A DNA stretch of 64,000 bases from Winogradskyella psychrotolerans (GTDB lineage: Bacteria > Bacteroidota > Bacteroidia > Flavobacteriales > Flavobacteriaceae): NCBI RefSeq assembly GCF_018860545.1, contig NZ_JAHKPN010000012.1:103666-167665 (forward strand). The letters are read 5' to 3'. Shown one piece after another: positions 17,125 through 27,173 of the stretch. The position numbers and the translations under genes are program-made. Under the pieces are notes generated by a model. The model searched no databases and was not told the origin of the DNA. It saw only the letters and a program-made list of their open reading frames with translations. How positions within the stretch are numbered: the first letter of the stretch is position 1; every line of letters starts with the position of its first letter.

Positions 17125-18003
17125 TTATTCTAATGCTTCAATTTCAAAAGAATCGATATAAGCTTCATCTAAATTATTATAGAAGAATATCGCTAAAGAT
17201 GTATTCCCACCTGAATCAAATATTAATGAACCACTAACCAAGGATCCAACTCCTGCAACATCTTCAGTAAACGTTATTGAACTAATGGTATTGTCTTCTA
17301 GCTGATCTATGGAACTCATAGCCTGAACCATTGCAACGGTCAAACTACCATTACTTGCATCGTCTTGGTCCCTAAACGTATATTTAAATTTTAATTCATA
17401 AAGCGTATCAGGCGTAAATTCCCCTATTAACTGATAACCAATTCTATCTCCTGAAGGAGGTAATTTTGCTGCATTAGACCCTTCATGATAACCGTTAGAA
17501 GACGTTATTTGAATTACCCCTCCTAAGTCAGAGTTTCTCCAAGGATCTCTACTGTCATTTCCATTATCAAAACCAGCCTCAAGAATTACAGGAATTAATG
17601 TAGGCGGAACTTCTGGCTCTACGACCTCTATTTCTTCAGTATACGAGCTAGAAACACCTAAGTCATCTGTTGCTGTAAGCGTTACCGTATATGTCCCCTC
17701 ATCAGGAAACGTATTCATTCCATCCAAATCGGTTGAGCTATTACCATCACCATAGTTCCATAAGTACGATGTTGCACTTATAGATTCATTAGCAAACGTA
17801 TAGGTTAAATAATCTGCAGTTACCGAAGCTGTAAACTCAGCTGAAGGAGGTGTTAAATCTTCTTTTGAATTAGCGTCTGGTAAATCATATGCTAAAGCAT
17901 CAATAGTTGGGTCACAAGACACTATCACAACACTAACTACAAATAGTAAAGTGGCCATTAGCTTTTGTGAAACACGTATTTTAAATTTATTAATAGTTTT
18001 CAT
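17125..18003 (-). CDS. PKD-domain surface lipoprotein, probable alginate-binding protein
   Basis: Lipoprotein signal with Cys30 (VVSVVIVSC) and a PKD domain (residues ~53-128) marked by WNYGDG (82-87) and GTYTVTLTATDD. A ~150-residue C-terminal beta-rich domain (GYQLIGEFTPDTLYELKFKY) looks like a carbohydrate-binding jelly roll, but I do not recognise its family. It is 25 nt after SusD2 and the last gene of the SusC2-SusD2 operon, where surface glycan-binding proteins usually sit. PKD lipoproteins are known in alginate loci of Flavobacteriaceae. Binding of alginate oligomers at the cell surface is inferred. Confidence 0.8.
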   Translation of the reverse strand: MKTINKFKIRVSQKLMATLLFVVSVVIVSCDPTIDALAYDLPDANSKEDLTPPSAEFTASVTADYLTYTFANESISATSYLWNYGDGNSSTDLDGMNTFPDEGTYTVTLTATDDLGVSSSYTEEIEVVEPEVPPTLIPVILEAGFDNGNDSRDPWRNSDLGGVIQITSSNGYHEGSNAAKLPPSGDRIGYQLIGEFTPDTLYELKFKYTFRDQDDASNGSLTVAMVQAMSSIDQLEDNTISSITFTEDVAGVGSLVSGSLIFDSGGNTSLAIFFYNNLDEAYIDSFEIEALE

Positions 18004-18028
18004 TTTAAAATGTTTTTAATTAATAGTT

Positions 18029-19471
18029 TTAATAGTTTGGATTTTGAGTCATTAGCCCATCACTTATATTAACCTCATTTTGAGGTAAAGGCAGTAATAA
18101 ATCTGATGACGTAAACCCAAATCCATTAAGGTCAGAATAAGCAGATAGTACTTCTTGCGCCTTTCCTAAACGAATTAAATCGAATAGTCTGTGATTTTCA
18201 AAAGCTAATTCCATACGTCTTTCTAATAATAAATCATCTACTGTAATTTCAGAAACAGGATCCGTTAGACCCGCTCTGTTTCTAACTTCTTGAAAAGATG
18301 CTAAAGCAGCCGTCGCACTTGTTTGCTCAGCACCCGCCATAATAGCTTCTACATGTAATAATAACACATCAGCATAACGCAATACAATCCAATCATTTCC
18401 TGCTAATTCTGGATTTTGACTAATTGTAAAATCAGCTGTAGGTGTATCTCCTCCATTATCTCCATCAGGAAAATACTTAGCACATTGATATCTCACAGAA
18501 GTTAAATGAACAGGATCTTGTCTGAAAGAATATTGTGATCTATCTCCTCCAAATTCGTTGAAATCATCAACTAAATCATAAGTCGCATAATTTAAACCAC
18601 TAGAATTACCAACTCCATTCATCCATTGTGCTGAAAACGTCTGACTATCATTAATGCTTTCATAGCCAATAGCAAAAATAACTTCACTATTACCTTCTGT
18701 ATAAAACACATCGTAAAAATCAACCAAACTATATTCACCACCATTTATAATTTCTTCGAGTAATACTCGCGCTTGAGCATATTCTGGCTCTTCTAAACTA
18801 AGATAAACTTTTGCTAATAATCCTTGAGCTGCAGCTTTTGAAGCTCTAGTTTTATAGGTATTATCTAATCCTAAAACCGCCGTTTGTAAATCACTTACAA
18901 TTAAATCATACACTAAGCTTGTATCCACTCTAATAAATTGCGTGTCTTTTTCTAAAGGTGATAATACATGATCGACTAATGGAATATCACCAAATAATCT
19001 TACCAAGTTAAAATACGCATAAGCTCTAATAAATTTTGCTTCTGCTTCTATAGCAGAGGTATCGTCATCTACATTTCCTAAATTTTCTAAAACGACATTG
19101 GCTCTGAAAATAACCTCATAAAAACTAGAGTAATAATTTGCTACAAGACCATTGGTTGCGAGTACATCAAATGATTCAAATTGCCCTGAGTCGGAAAAAT
19201 CATCTGGATCTGCAATTTTAGTTGCTGTATTACCACTTCGCATCTCTGTAATGTAAAACTCATATTGCACACCGTGATTTTCATCCTTATCATAACTGCC
19301 ATCTCCTTGTATGGCATCATATGCTCCCAATAGAGCACTTTCTAATTCATCAACAGTGGTATAATAATTTTCTGATGTTATTGCTGAGCTTGGTGCAGGC
19401 TCCAAAAAATCGCTACACGAAGTTGCTATAACTCCTATTAATAGAATCTGTATATATTTTTTAAATTTCAT
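18029..19471 (-). CDS. SusD/RagB-family lipoprotein (SusD2)
   Basis: Lipobox at ATSC (Cys19), SDFLEPAPSSAITSENYYTT as in SusD proteins, helical TPR-like segments (AKFIRAYAYFNLVRLFGDIPL) and a C-terminal LLERRMELAFENHRLFDLIRLG with PLPQNEVNIS. Its 480 residues are normal. It pairs with SusC2, 29 nt upstream, and is followed by the PKD lipoprotein. It differs much from SusD1, so the two transport systems are not a recent duplication and may prefer different oligomer sizes or block types. Confidence 0.93.
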   Translation of the reverse strand: MKFKKYIQILLIGVIATSCSDFLEPAPSSAITSENYYTTVDELESALLGAYDAIQGDGSYDKDENHGVQYEFYITEMRSGNTATKIADPDDFSDSGQFESFDVLATNGLVANYYSSFYEVIFRANVVLENLGNVDDDTSAIEAEAKFIRAYAYFNLVRLFGDIPLVDHVLSPLEKDTQFIRVDTSLVYDLIVSDLQTAVLGLDNTYKTRASKAAAQGLLAKVYLSLEEPEYAQARVLLEEIINGGEYSLVDFYDVFYTEGNSEVIFAIGYESINDSQTFSAQWMNGVGNSSGLNYATYDLVDDFNEFGGDRSQYSFRQDPVHLTSVRYQCAKYFPDGDNGGDTPTADFTISQNPELAGNDWIVLRYADVLLLHVEAIMAGAEQTSATAALASFQEVRNRAGLTDPVSEITVDDLLLERRMELAFENHRLFDLIRLGKAQEVLSAYSDLNGFGFTSSDLLLPLPQNEVNISDGLMTQNPNY

Positions 19472-19500
19472 AATATAGTGTATTAAGCAATTAATTTTTT

Positions 19501-22500
19501 TTAAAAATCTACGTCTAACCCAAAAGAGATTGTTCTGTATATAGGAGATCCACCTCTTTGGTATCCGTATTGCGTTGGACTGGTTTTATCTAAAGCTTCT
19601 GGATTCCAACCCGTATAACCATCCGCAGTTTTATACATTAAATTTTGACCTGATGCATATACTCTTAATTTAGAAAGCCCTAAATCCGCTACTAAATCCT
19701 CTGGGAAACTATACCCAATATTTACATTTCTTAAAGCAATGTAAGATGCGTCTTGTATAACACTGTTTGTAAAATATTTATCTACTAAGAAATCAGTATT
19801 GTAACTATCTGGAACCACATCAGAAATCAACGTTCTGTTATTATTATGACTAAATAAGTAGTGGTCACCAATATTTCTTACCTCTGCTCCATGAGATCCT
19901 TGGAACATAATTGAAAAATCTAAGTTTCCGATTTTAAAATCATTAGTAAAACTCCAAATTAATTCTGGATATGGATTACCTAAAATAGTTTTATCTTCAT
20001 CATCTAATACACCATCACCATTCAAATCCTTTACTTGTACTAATCCAAATTGATTACCTACATGTCTATAAGGTCTATCTCTATATTCAATCGGCACTTC
20101 GGCTTCTACAACATAACCATAAAAAGAGGATATAGGCTGCCCTTCTTGATTAATCCATTCTGCTGGTCTTGAAGGATCTATACTTGTAATTTGACCATCT
20201 GAATCTGCAAAATCAACTAAGGTATTTTCATTAGTTGTCGCGATAATGGTAGACTGCCATGAGAAATTTCTTTTATTTATATTTCTTGTTCTTAACTCAA
20301 ACTCAAAACCTTCATTTTTTACTTCACCTAAATTAACTAAGGCACTATTAAAACCTGTAGTAGATGACACTGGGTTATTCAATAATAATTGATCACTTGT
20401 TCTTTGATACCAATCTACAGAACCTGTAATTCTATTATTTAAAAATCCAAAATCAACACCAGGATTAATCTCAACTAATCGCTCCCATTTTAATTCAGGG
20501 TTCGCTAAATTTAAAGGTGAATATCCTGTAGTTATCGTTCCATCTACAACATAAGATGTTAAATCTAATAATGATAAATGTGGATAATAATCTTGTAACA
20601 CATTATCAGAACTTAGTACAGAGGTACTACCTTGAGCATCTGGATCAACACTTCCTGTATTTAAACGATCATTACCTGTAACACCATAACTTGCACGCAA
20701 TTTAAGTGTTGAAATAATATTACTATCTCTTAAGAAGTTTTCATCTGCTACATTCCATCCTAACGATGCAGCCGCAAAATTACCGTATTTAAAATCTGAT
20801 CCGAAAATAGAACTACCATCGCGACGCATACTAAATGATAATAAGTACTTATCATCGTATGCATAGTTTAATCTAGAGATGTACGAAATACCTCTTTTTT
20901 GCCATTCCATACCAAATGTTTCTTCGGCAACTATCGTCGTTGCACCTGAAATTTGTTGCACAATATCGTTTTCATAGCCTATACCTTTAATCGTAGAGAA
21001 GAAATAATCCCTCGTCTCAATAGAATTACCTAAAGTAACACCCAATTCATGTTTACCAAAAGCTACATCGTAGTTAATAAAATTATCAAAAATATAGTAT
21101 TGTTCCTTTTGGTTAGTTTCAACCATATAAGCATCAGTAGTTTGTTCTCTAGCCAAAGTACCCATATAATCTGTTCTTTTAGTATCTTGAATAGATCCCG
21201 ATAAAGTTGTCGTATAAGTTAAACCTTTTGCAATTTTATATTTACCATAAGCACTACCAAACATCTTGAATTTTTTATCCATTCTATTGCGTTCAGTAAC
21301 TCGAGCATAAGGGTTTTGGTTGGTACTATTACCAATATTAAAAAGCTCTTCGTCATATACACCATCGCCATTAAAATCAAATATTGTAAAATGATTTTGT
21401 CTAACGTAATCTCCAACTTCAACAGGAAACGCCACTGGATCTACTAATTGCAATGTATACTCATCATGATAAATAGGCAACCAAGGTTGATGTCTTGCAA
21501 CGTTATGTACAGATTCTGAAAACCGCACTCTATCCGTATATGAAGGACTCAAATTAACTCCAATAGAGACCTTATCATTTATTTTATTATCAAGCTTTAA
21601 TCTTGCTCCATATTTTGTATAGTTATCACCTAACAATACACCTTCATCATCAGAATAGTTTAAACTTGCTGAAAACTTTGTGCTTTTATTACCACCTCTA
21701 AATGACAGTGCATGACTTGTAATAGTTCCTCCATCAAAAAACACATCTTGCCAAGAACGGTCTGTACCAGTTTGTAATTGCGCTTGTGTATAAATAGAGA
21801 TTTCACCATTATCCGCCATTTGTTGGTCTGCCCAACTCTGCGTAGTGTAGCCATAAGCATCACTTTTTCTAGCTTCTTTAAAACCTGTATACGTACTGTA
21901 AGTAATTCTCGTTTTACCCTCTAAACCAGATTTCATAGTAATCATAATGATACCATTTGAACCTTTTGAACCATAAATTGCAGCAGAAGCAGCATCTTTA
22001 AGTATTTCAAACGATTCAACATCATTCATATTTAAAGACCCTAAAAAGTCTGGATCTACAATAACTCCATCAACAACAATTAAGGGAGTAGAATCACCTG
22101 CCATGGAACCTACACCACGTATTGTAATAGTAGGTGCAGCACCTGCCTCACCATCGGTTGCTTGAATATTCACACCAGAGACTTGTCCTACTAAAGCATC
22201 ATCTACCCTAGAAACAGCGATTTGACCTAAATCATCATTTACGACCTTTGATATAGAACCCGTTGTATGACTTTTCTTTTGCGTACCATAACCTATAACT
22301 ACAATCTCATCTAATACACTTGCGTCCTCAGCTAAACTCACATTAATTGTAGTCTCATCACCAATGGTAACGAGTTGTGTAGCTAAACCTAAATAAGAAA
22401 ATTGTAAGATATCTCCTTTACTTGCCTGAATTTGATAATTTCCATCAAAATCTGTTGTGGTTCCTTTGGTGGTATTTACAATTATTATATTTACACCAGG

Positions 22501-22620
22501 GACCGCCATACCATCTGTTGTAGAAACTACTTGACCTTTAATATTTACGACCTCTTGTGCATTTAAAGAGAAGCACATCAGAACAAAAATAATCAAGGTT
22601 GATTTGATTTTTAATTTCAT
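19501..22620 (-). CDS. SusC/RagA-family TonB-dependent transporter (SusC2)
   Basis: Signal peptide (MKLKIKSTLIIFVLMCFSLNAQ), carboxypeptidase-regulatory-like domain (IKGQVVSTTDGMAVPGVNI), plug with VIGYGTQKKSHTTGSIS and GSKGSNGIIMITMKSG, and a barrel that ends SFGLDVDF. Length 1039. It heads the SusC2-SusD2-PKD operon. The promoter upstream has two tandem TGGTTTACCA boxes next to TTG-N19-TATATTTG. It imports alginate oligosaccharides by inference from its neighbours PL17 and KdgF, which are encoded just upstream. Confidence 0.93.
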   Translation of the reverse strand: MKLKIKSTLIIFVLMCFSLNAQEVVNIKGQVVSTTDGMAVPGVNIIIVNTTKGTTTDFDGNYQIQASKGDILQFSYLGLATQLVTIGDETTINVSLAEDASVLDEIVVIGYGTQKKSHTTGSISKVVNDDLGQIAVSRVDDALVGQVSGVNIQATDGEAGAAPTITIRGVGSMAGDSTPLIVVDGVIVDPDFLGSLNMNDVESFEILKDAASAAIYGSKGSNGIIMITMKSGLEGKTRITYSTYTGFKEARKSDAYGYTTQSWADQQMADNGEISIYTQAQLQTGTDRSWQDVFFDGGTITSHALSFRGGNKSTKFSASLNYSDDEGVLLGDNYTKYGARLKLDNKINDKVSIGVNLSPSYTDRVRFSESVHNVARHQPWLPIYHDEYTLQLVDPVAFPVEVGDYVRQNHFTIFDFNGDGVYDEELFNIGNSTNQNPYARVTERNRMDKKFKMFGSAYGKYKIAKGLTYTTTLSGSIQDTKRTDYMGTLAREQTTDAYMVETNQKEQYYIFDNFINYDVAFGKHELGVTLGNSIETRDYFFSTIKGIGYENDIVQQISGATTIVAEETFGMEWQKRGISYISRLNYAYDDKYLLSFSMRRDGSSIFGSDFKYGNFAAASLGWNVADENFLRDSNIISTLKLRASYGVTGNDRLNTGSVDPDAQGSTSVLSSDNVLQDYYPHLSLLDLTSYVVDGTITTGYSPLNLANPELKWERLVEINPGVDFGFLNNRITGSVDWYQRTSDQLLLNNPVSSTTGFNSALVNLGEVKNEGFEFELRTRNINKRNFSWQSTIIATTNENTLVDFADSDGQITSIDPSRPAEWINQEGQPISSFYGYVVEAEVPIEYRDRPYRHVGNQFGLVQVKDLNGDGVLDDEDKTILGNPYPELIWSFTNDFKIGNLDFSIMFQGSHGAEVRNIGDHYLFSHNNNRTLISDVVPDSYNTDFLVDKYFTNSVIQDASYIALRNVNIGYSFPEDLVADLGLSKLRVYASGQNLMYKTADGYTGWNPEALDKTSPTQYGYQRGGSPIYRTISFGLDVDF

Positions 22621-22736
22621 AATGAATAGTTAGTTGTTACTTATTTGATTGTTATTTAGTTCATTTTTAAAACCTTAAAGGTAAATTCACACTTTGCAAT
22701 TTCGGTTTAGACTATTTAAAATTACGCAAAAAAAAT

Positions 22737-22787
22737 TGGTTTACCAATCTGGTTTACCAAATATATGTAAAATTTTGTTAATTACAA
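22737..22787 (-). promoter_or_regulatory. SusC2 promoter with two tandem GntR boxes
   Basis: On the minus strand TTG (22785-22787), a 19-nt spacer and TATATTTG (22758-22765) are followed by TGGTWWACCA boxes at 22750-22759 and 22737-22746, 13 bp apart. The layout matches the SusC1 promoter, including the GTTGTA-TTAAC context after the -33 element. Confidence 0.8.
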
Positions 22788-22912
22788 CGTTTTCGAAGTT
22801 ATATATGTTAAAAGAGACGCTCTTTATGTTAAAAGCGTAAGCATAAACTTAGAGTAAAGAATTGTGATACTACGCTATACCTCAGCAAGGAATAGCGTAG
22901 TAAATGTGTTAG

Positions 22913-23290
22913 TTATGCTTCTTTATCTCCAAAATAAGAGACTCCGCCTCCAGTTAGAAAATCTTCTCTTACTGGACTAAATGTATCAATTAACTCACCG
23001 GCTTCTAAACAAACTGCGCTATGCAATAAATTTGGCTCGATATATACGCCATCACCTGCCTCTACGATTTGCTTAACGCCATCTATTTCGAATTCAAACT
23101 TTCCTGAAACACAAAAGGTTGCTTGCGTATGAAAATGTTGATGTGGTGAGCCCAATGCACCTTCTTCAAATTTTACTCTTACCATCATAATTTGGTTATC
23201 GTAGCCTAGGAATTTTCTGGACACTCCACCTCCAAGAACTTCCCATTCCATATCCTTTGTGATGATATACTTTTCGCTAAATCTTTTCAT
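22913..23290 (-). CDS. kdgF: KdgF-like cupin (unsaturated uronate to DEH)
   Basis: A single-domain cupin of 125 residues. KdgF enzymes convert the 4,5-unsaturated uronate released by lyases into the linear keto form (DEH here). The metal ligands are visible as HQHFHTQ (His50, His52, Gln56) with a distal His90 in PNLLHSAV. I chose the start at 23290 (MKRFSEKY) because the longer frame would overlap the end of the PL17 gene and add a non-conserved hydrophobic stretch. It begins 19 nt after PL17 in the same operon; PL17 makes its substrate. No signal peptide is present, so it is cytoplasmic. Confidence 0.87.
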   Translation of the reverse strand: MKRFSEKYIITKDMEWEVLGGGVSRKFLGYDNQIMMVRVKFEEGALGSPHQHFHTQATFCVSGKFEFEIDGVKQIVEAGDGVYIEPNLLHSAVCLEAGELIDTFSPVREDFLTGGGVSYFGDKEA

Positions 23291-23309
23291 AATTTTTAAT
23301 TTTAATTGG

Positions 23310-25589
23310 TTATTTAAAATAATAAGAACCAGTCCATTGGTAATTATTATCATTTATATTTAATGAGTGTTTTGATTCTTTTGAAGCGTTTGCATTTACC
23401 GTAATAAATAGTTTTGTATTACCGTTAACATTGGTAATTAAAACCGCTGTATAATTTTCTGTATCTAAAACCACTTTTAAATCCACAATACTACTATTAG
23501 AATTAAAAGCAGATTCTGTAACAGGACTGTAACTGCCATGTGCTTCTATTGTAGATACAAAAGTTGTGTTAGTAACATTTTTACGCCTCAATAATAAAGC
23601 AGCTTCGCGTCGTAAGTTAAAATCCGGGTCGTTGGCGCCAATTCTAGTAAATAATAAATCATCATTGGTATTTGTAACCGTCGTTAGAGAGTAAAACTTA
23701 CCTTTATTTAACCATGACAACTTAGAGTTCTCACTAGCTGCTTTACCAGTAGCTTCTACATATAGATGCTGGTATCCATTTTTATTACCCAACACTTTTA
23801 ATGTTTCAGGCGTGTTGTAGTCAAAATTTGTTTGCAAAACTTGACCCATAAAGTAATATGGAAAATCATATTGATTTGCTTTATTGGAAGTAATCTTCAT
23901 AATATCTAGCATATATGGTTTTTCAAAATCTTCATCTTTAATGATGGCCATTGTACGAAGCATTTCGGTTCCAGGATAGGCATTTTTTTCAATGGCGCTT
24001 GCAACTTGTATATTTTCATGCTCTGAAGAAAAATAATTTAAATCTGAATGGTGCAAACTTCCAATCTCATATTTACCTCCAAAATGAGACGTTTCATTTT
24101 GAGTTACCGTGTTATGCGCAATTGTTTGTTTTGCCCAAGAATTATTTTCTTTTAAATAATTTCCACCACCTTTTTGCTCAATATTTACAAAACGTGCTAA
24201 TCCATAATCTTGAATAATTTCTTCTCCATTATCATACAAAGAATAGGACAATTTATCGTAATGTCCATGGCTAGATCCTTGAGCTGCGTACTTAAAAACG
24301 AGTTCTAAATCTTCACTTCTTAAGATCCCTACTCCTCCTTGTGTTCCATCCGGCCCATCAGACAAATTAATAGATTTTTTATTAAAAGGTTTTTCTTCAC
24401 CATTTTTAATTCCAAGAGCTACAGCTAAACCAGAATCATCTAACAGAACTTTATCTTGTAGCTTTGCAATAGATAACAATCCTGGGTCTTGACCTCCATA
24501 ATGATAAGAAATATCAACTGCTGTTACTAAAGCATTCGTATAATATGACATGCCTTTTTGCCCATCATTGAGTGGGAAAAAGTCACCATCAGCATCAGAT
24601 AAATTTAAAAGGGCATTAATAGATTTTAATAGCACTCCTTCTTTGTAATCAAAAATCTTTAACTCCGGTTTTACATTGTGTAAACCTTCTGCAAATATTA
24701 AAAAAGGATACATCGCATAACGCTGATAATAAGGCCCTTCATTATAATATCCATCAGGTGAAAAAGGCTCTTCTATGTTCGCTAAAAAACCAGCTTTACC
24801 ATCTTTATTTAAAAACCCACCATCGTCATCTTTAGCGTTTTTATCTAAGTTTACACCTTTAGTACCATACAAAGCACGGTCTATTAGTTCTTGGTCATCC
24901 ATTACTAAACCAATCATACCCACTGCTGCATTTCCCCAAGTACTGTGATTGTGAACACGTTGATAAAACTGCGGACTATCTACCGAGATATGATCTGCAA
25001 ATGGTCTAAATAGGTTTGTTTCTAGTTTGTTGCGTTCTTCTTCCGTTAAATAATTATAAATACAATCATAAGCTTGACTTACATATACTAACCAATTTGA
25101 ATCATTTAAACATTGCCAAAATAATTTTCCTCTAGCATAAGACCTGGTTTTAGGATGCAAAGGCAATGTTTTATACATTTCTTCATATTGCATAAGCATA
25201 TCTTTTACATACTTGGCGTATTTTTCATCATCTAATATTTGATACAACACACCCGCTTTTTGCATTACAAACCAATTTTGTTTGTGTCTAGAATGCGTAT
25301 AACCACCAGAATAATCTAGCGGAATTGGAACTTCGATACCTAAAGCAATTTCGGCATCAACTTCTTCTTTTACTTTTTCTAAAGTATTATCAAAAATTGG
25401 TATGTTACCTAGTTGGGCTCTAATATCTTTTACCCCTTGTGCTGTGAGAATTAATTTGGGATGCGCTTCATTTGCAGTTGTTTCATTGCCATTATTTGTA
25501 TCAAATGCGTTTTCTTTCTTACATGAAAACGCACTGACTACAATTGCGACTAAAGCAAATTTAATTATGAAGTTTTTAATTAATTTCAT
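23310..25589 (-). CDS. Oligoalginate lyase, polysaccharide lyase family 17
   Basis: Exolytic lyase that releases unsaturated monouronates from alginate oligomers. Lipoprotein signal (Cys23 in SAFSC) precedes an alginate-lyase alpha/alpha toroid (residues ~45-370) and a C-terminal heparinase II/III-like beta-sandwich. PL17 active-site patterns are present: HNHSTWGN with Asn214-His215, and EGPYYQRYA with the catalytic Tyr near 287/288. GSSHGHYDKLSY belongs to the heparinase II/III domain. Its 759 residues fit the family. It heads an operon with KdgF. The GntR-type promoter lies unusually far upstream (about 260 bp). Probably periplasmic-facing, since substrates arrive through SusCD. Confidence 0.93.
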   Translation of the reverse strand: MKLIKNFIIKFALVAIVVSAFSCKKENAFDTNNGNETTANEAHPKLILTAQGVKDIRAQLGNIPIFDNTLEKVKEEVDAEIALGIEVPIPLDYSGGYTHSRHKQNWFVMQKAGVLYQILDDEKYAKYVKDMLMQYEEMYKTLPLHPKTRSYARGKLFWQCLNDSNWLVYVSQAYDCIYNYLTEEERNKLETNLFRPFADHISVDSPQFYQRVHNHSTWGNAAVGMIGLVMDDQELIDRALYGTKGVNLDKNAKDDDGGFLNKDGKAGFLANIEEPFSPDGYYNEGPYYQRYAMYPFLIFAEGLHNVKPELKIFDYKEGVLLKSINALLNLSDADGDFFPLNDGQKGMSYYTNALVTAVDISYHYGGQDPGLLSIAKLQDKVLLDDSGLAVALGIKNGEEKPFNKKSINLSDGPDGTQGGVGILRSEDLELVFKYAAQGSSHGHYDKLSYSLYDNGEEIIQDYGLARFVNIEQKGGGNYLKENNSWAKQTIAHNTVTQNETSHFGGKYEIGSLHHSDLNYFSSEHENIQVASAIEKNAYPGTEMLRTMAIIKDEDFEKPYMLDIMKITSNKANQYDFPYYFMGQVLQTNFDYNTPETLKVLGNKNGYQHLYVEATGKAASENSKLSWLNKGKFYSLTTVTNTNDDLLFTRIGANDPDFNLRREAALLLRRKNVTNTTFVSTIEAHGSYSPVTESAFNSNSSIVDLKVVLDTENYTAVLITNVNGNTKLFITVNANASKESKHSLNINDNNYQWTGSYYFK

Positions 25590-25850
25590 AGTTATGTTTT
25601 AAAAATTGTTCCAATATTACTGCTCACCGTTCCTATTTTTTTTAAGAACTAATTCCGGAAGTTTCAAATCACTATTGACGCACTGAATTTCGTTAATGGT
25701 ATTTTGATTTTTCAACCGTTTAATTACTTTCTGATTTGTTTTCTATCAACAAAATACTAAGTTCAGTAACTCTAAAAGCAACTGTAATAAGCACTAAATT
25801 AATGACTGATAAGCAACTAAAAATCACATCGTTTCTCATATTATTAAAAT

Positions 25851-25901
25851 TGGTTTACCAGATTGGTTTACCAAATATATACTTATTACCTATGCCATCA
25901 A
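25851..25901 (-). promoter_or_regulatory. PL17-KdgF promoter with two tandem GntR boxes
   Basis: On the minus strand TTG (25899-25901), a 19-nt spacer and TATATTTG (25872-25879) meet TGGTWWACCA boxes at 25864-25873 and 25851-25860, 13 bp apart. It would give a leader of roughly 260-275 nt before the PL17 start. The rest of the gap from 25590 to 26010 holds no supported gene. Confidence 0.78.
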
Positions 25902-26010
25902 AGCATAAACATGAAAAAATAGTGAATTTAATATAGAAAAGAGGTAATTTACTTGCAAAAACTAGCGCGTTTTAACAAGAAAAAAGTAAGCTGAAACATA
26001 CAACTTTTAA

Positions 26011-27105
26011 TTAGCTCGGAGGATAACAAAGCAAAATTTTAGAAGCCATTTTAGATTGAAACGTGATTTCTGGAATGGCTGCCGAAATAAATAGTTCATC
26101 ACCTTGGGTATATTCATAATCAACGCCATTACAGGTTATAACTCCCTCACCAGAATAAATAACAGCAACATAAAAACAAGCGTTTCCTTTTATAGTAAAA
26201 TTTCCATCTAAGCTTAATTCATTTAAACCAAAACAATCTGTATGCTTTTTATTGAAAAGTGTTTTTAAAGTGAACGCATCAGAACTGTCTAATACTTCTG
26301 GAGTTATTTTCCATGCGTCTAAAGCGTCTTCTAAAGCATAGGTATCATAATGGAAACAGTCTAACATGACATCCTCTCCAACTCCTTGATGAATTAATTC
26401 TGGTCCAATTTTTAAACCTGCAGGTGTTGTTTTTTCTACGCGCATCGTATAATCCGTAGGCTCTTGAACTTCCATTAAAAAACAACCAGCACCTATGGCA
26501 TGTGGCACTCCTCCATAAATCATAAAGGCATCACCAGCTTTTACTTCAATTTTATGCAAGCAATCTAGCATGCCCTCAATGTTTTGAGTTTCAAAGTGCG
26601 ATTTCCAAATATCTTTGGTCACGTGCTCTTTAAACCCCATATAAACCACAGGTTTTTCGCCATCAATTTCACGTGTATTTAAAACATACCAAGATTCGGT
26701 TTTACCAAATTCAGAATTCAATATTGATTTAGCGTATTTTTTATCTGGATGTACTTGAATGGTTAAACGCTCCATGGAATCGAGCATCTTAATAAGAACT
26801 CCCGTTGTTCCATATTTTTGCGCGAGTTCTTTCCCTAAATACAATTCCGGATCAGAATTAATTAATTCTTTTAAGGGAAAATTTCCGTCATTAGTCTCTA
26901 TTACCGAAAGCCCTTCATTTTCAGGCCTGCCATTGCCACGTGCCGTTATTGTAGACATTATCCACTGTTCTGGCATTTGACCATCTACTTCTAGATCTGA
27001 CTTTTTCCATCTATCAATTAAAGCACCTCCTTCATACGTTCTCCATACTCTATTTGAAAGTTGCCTTAAAGGGATATGTGCATATGCTTGTAAATGTTTG
27101 TTCAT
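26011..27105 (-). CDS. manA: Class I mannose-6-phosphate isomerase-like protein
   Basis: A zinc cupin-type isomerase that interconverts mannose-6-phosphate and fructose-6-phosphate. The metal site is visible as TIQVHPD (Gln117, His119), Glu137 in KTESWY and His202 in GGVPHAIGAG, with VQEPTDYTMRVEK following, as in the small bacterial ManA type. Length 364. It is the last gene of the PL6-PL7-Nramp-like-ManA operon, 68 nt after the transporter gene. Alginate breakdown through KDG does not need it, so its role here is unclear. It may serve hexose-phosphate balance, use of mannitol or mannose from brown algae, or act on another sugar phosphate. Confidence 0.85.
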   Translation of the reverse strand: MNKHLQAYAHIPLRQLSNRVWRTYEGGALIDRWKKSDLEVDGQMPEQWIMSTITARGNGRPENEGLSVIETNDGNFPLKELINSDPELYLGKELAQKYGTTGVLIKMLDSMERLTIQVHPDKKYAKSILNSEFGKTESWYVLNTREIDGEKPVVYMGFKEHVTKDIWKSHFETQNIEGMLDCLHKIEVKAGDAFMIYGGVPHAIGAGCFLMEVQEPTDYTMRVEKTTPAGLKIGPELIHQGVGEDVMLDCFHYDTYALEDALDAWKITPEVLDSSDAFTLKTLFNKKHTDCFGLNELSLDGNFTIKGNACFYVAVIYSGEGVITCNGVDYEYTQGDELFISAAIPEITFQSKMASKILLCYPPS

Positions 27106-27173
27106 AATCTTAAAAATAGTTAATAGGTTTAGGGTGTAATATTAATCAAAATACAATAACGCTTTATATCAAT

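Noticed and set aside
25736..25936. 66-codon frame on the plus strand in the gap upstream of PL17
   Set aside because: It runs through the GntR-box promoter on the other strand and has no protein-like features.
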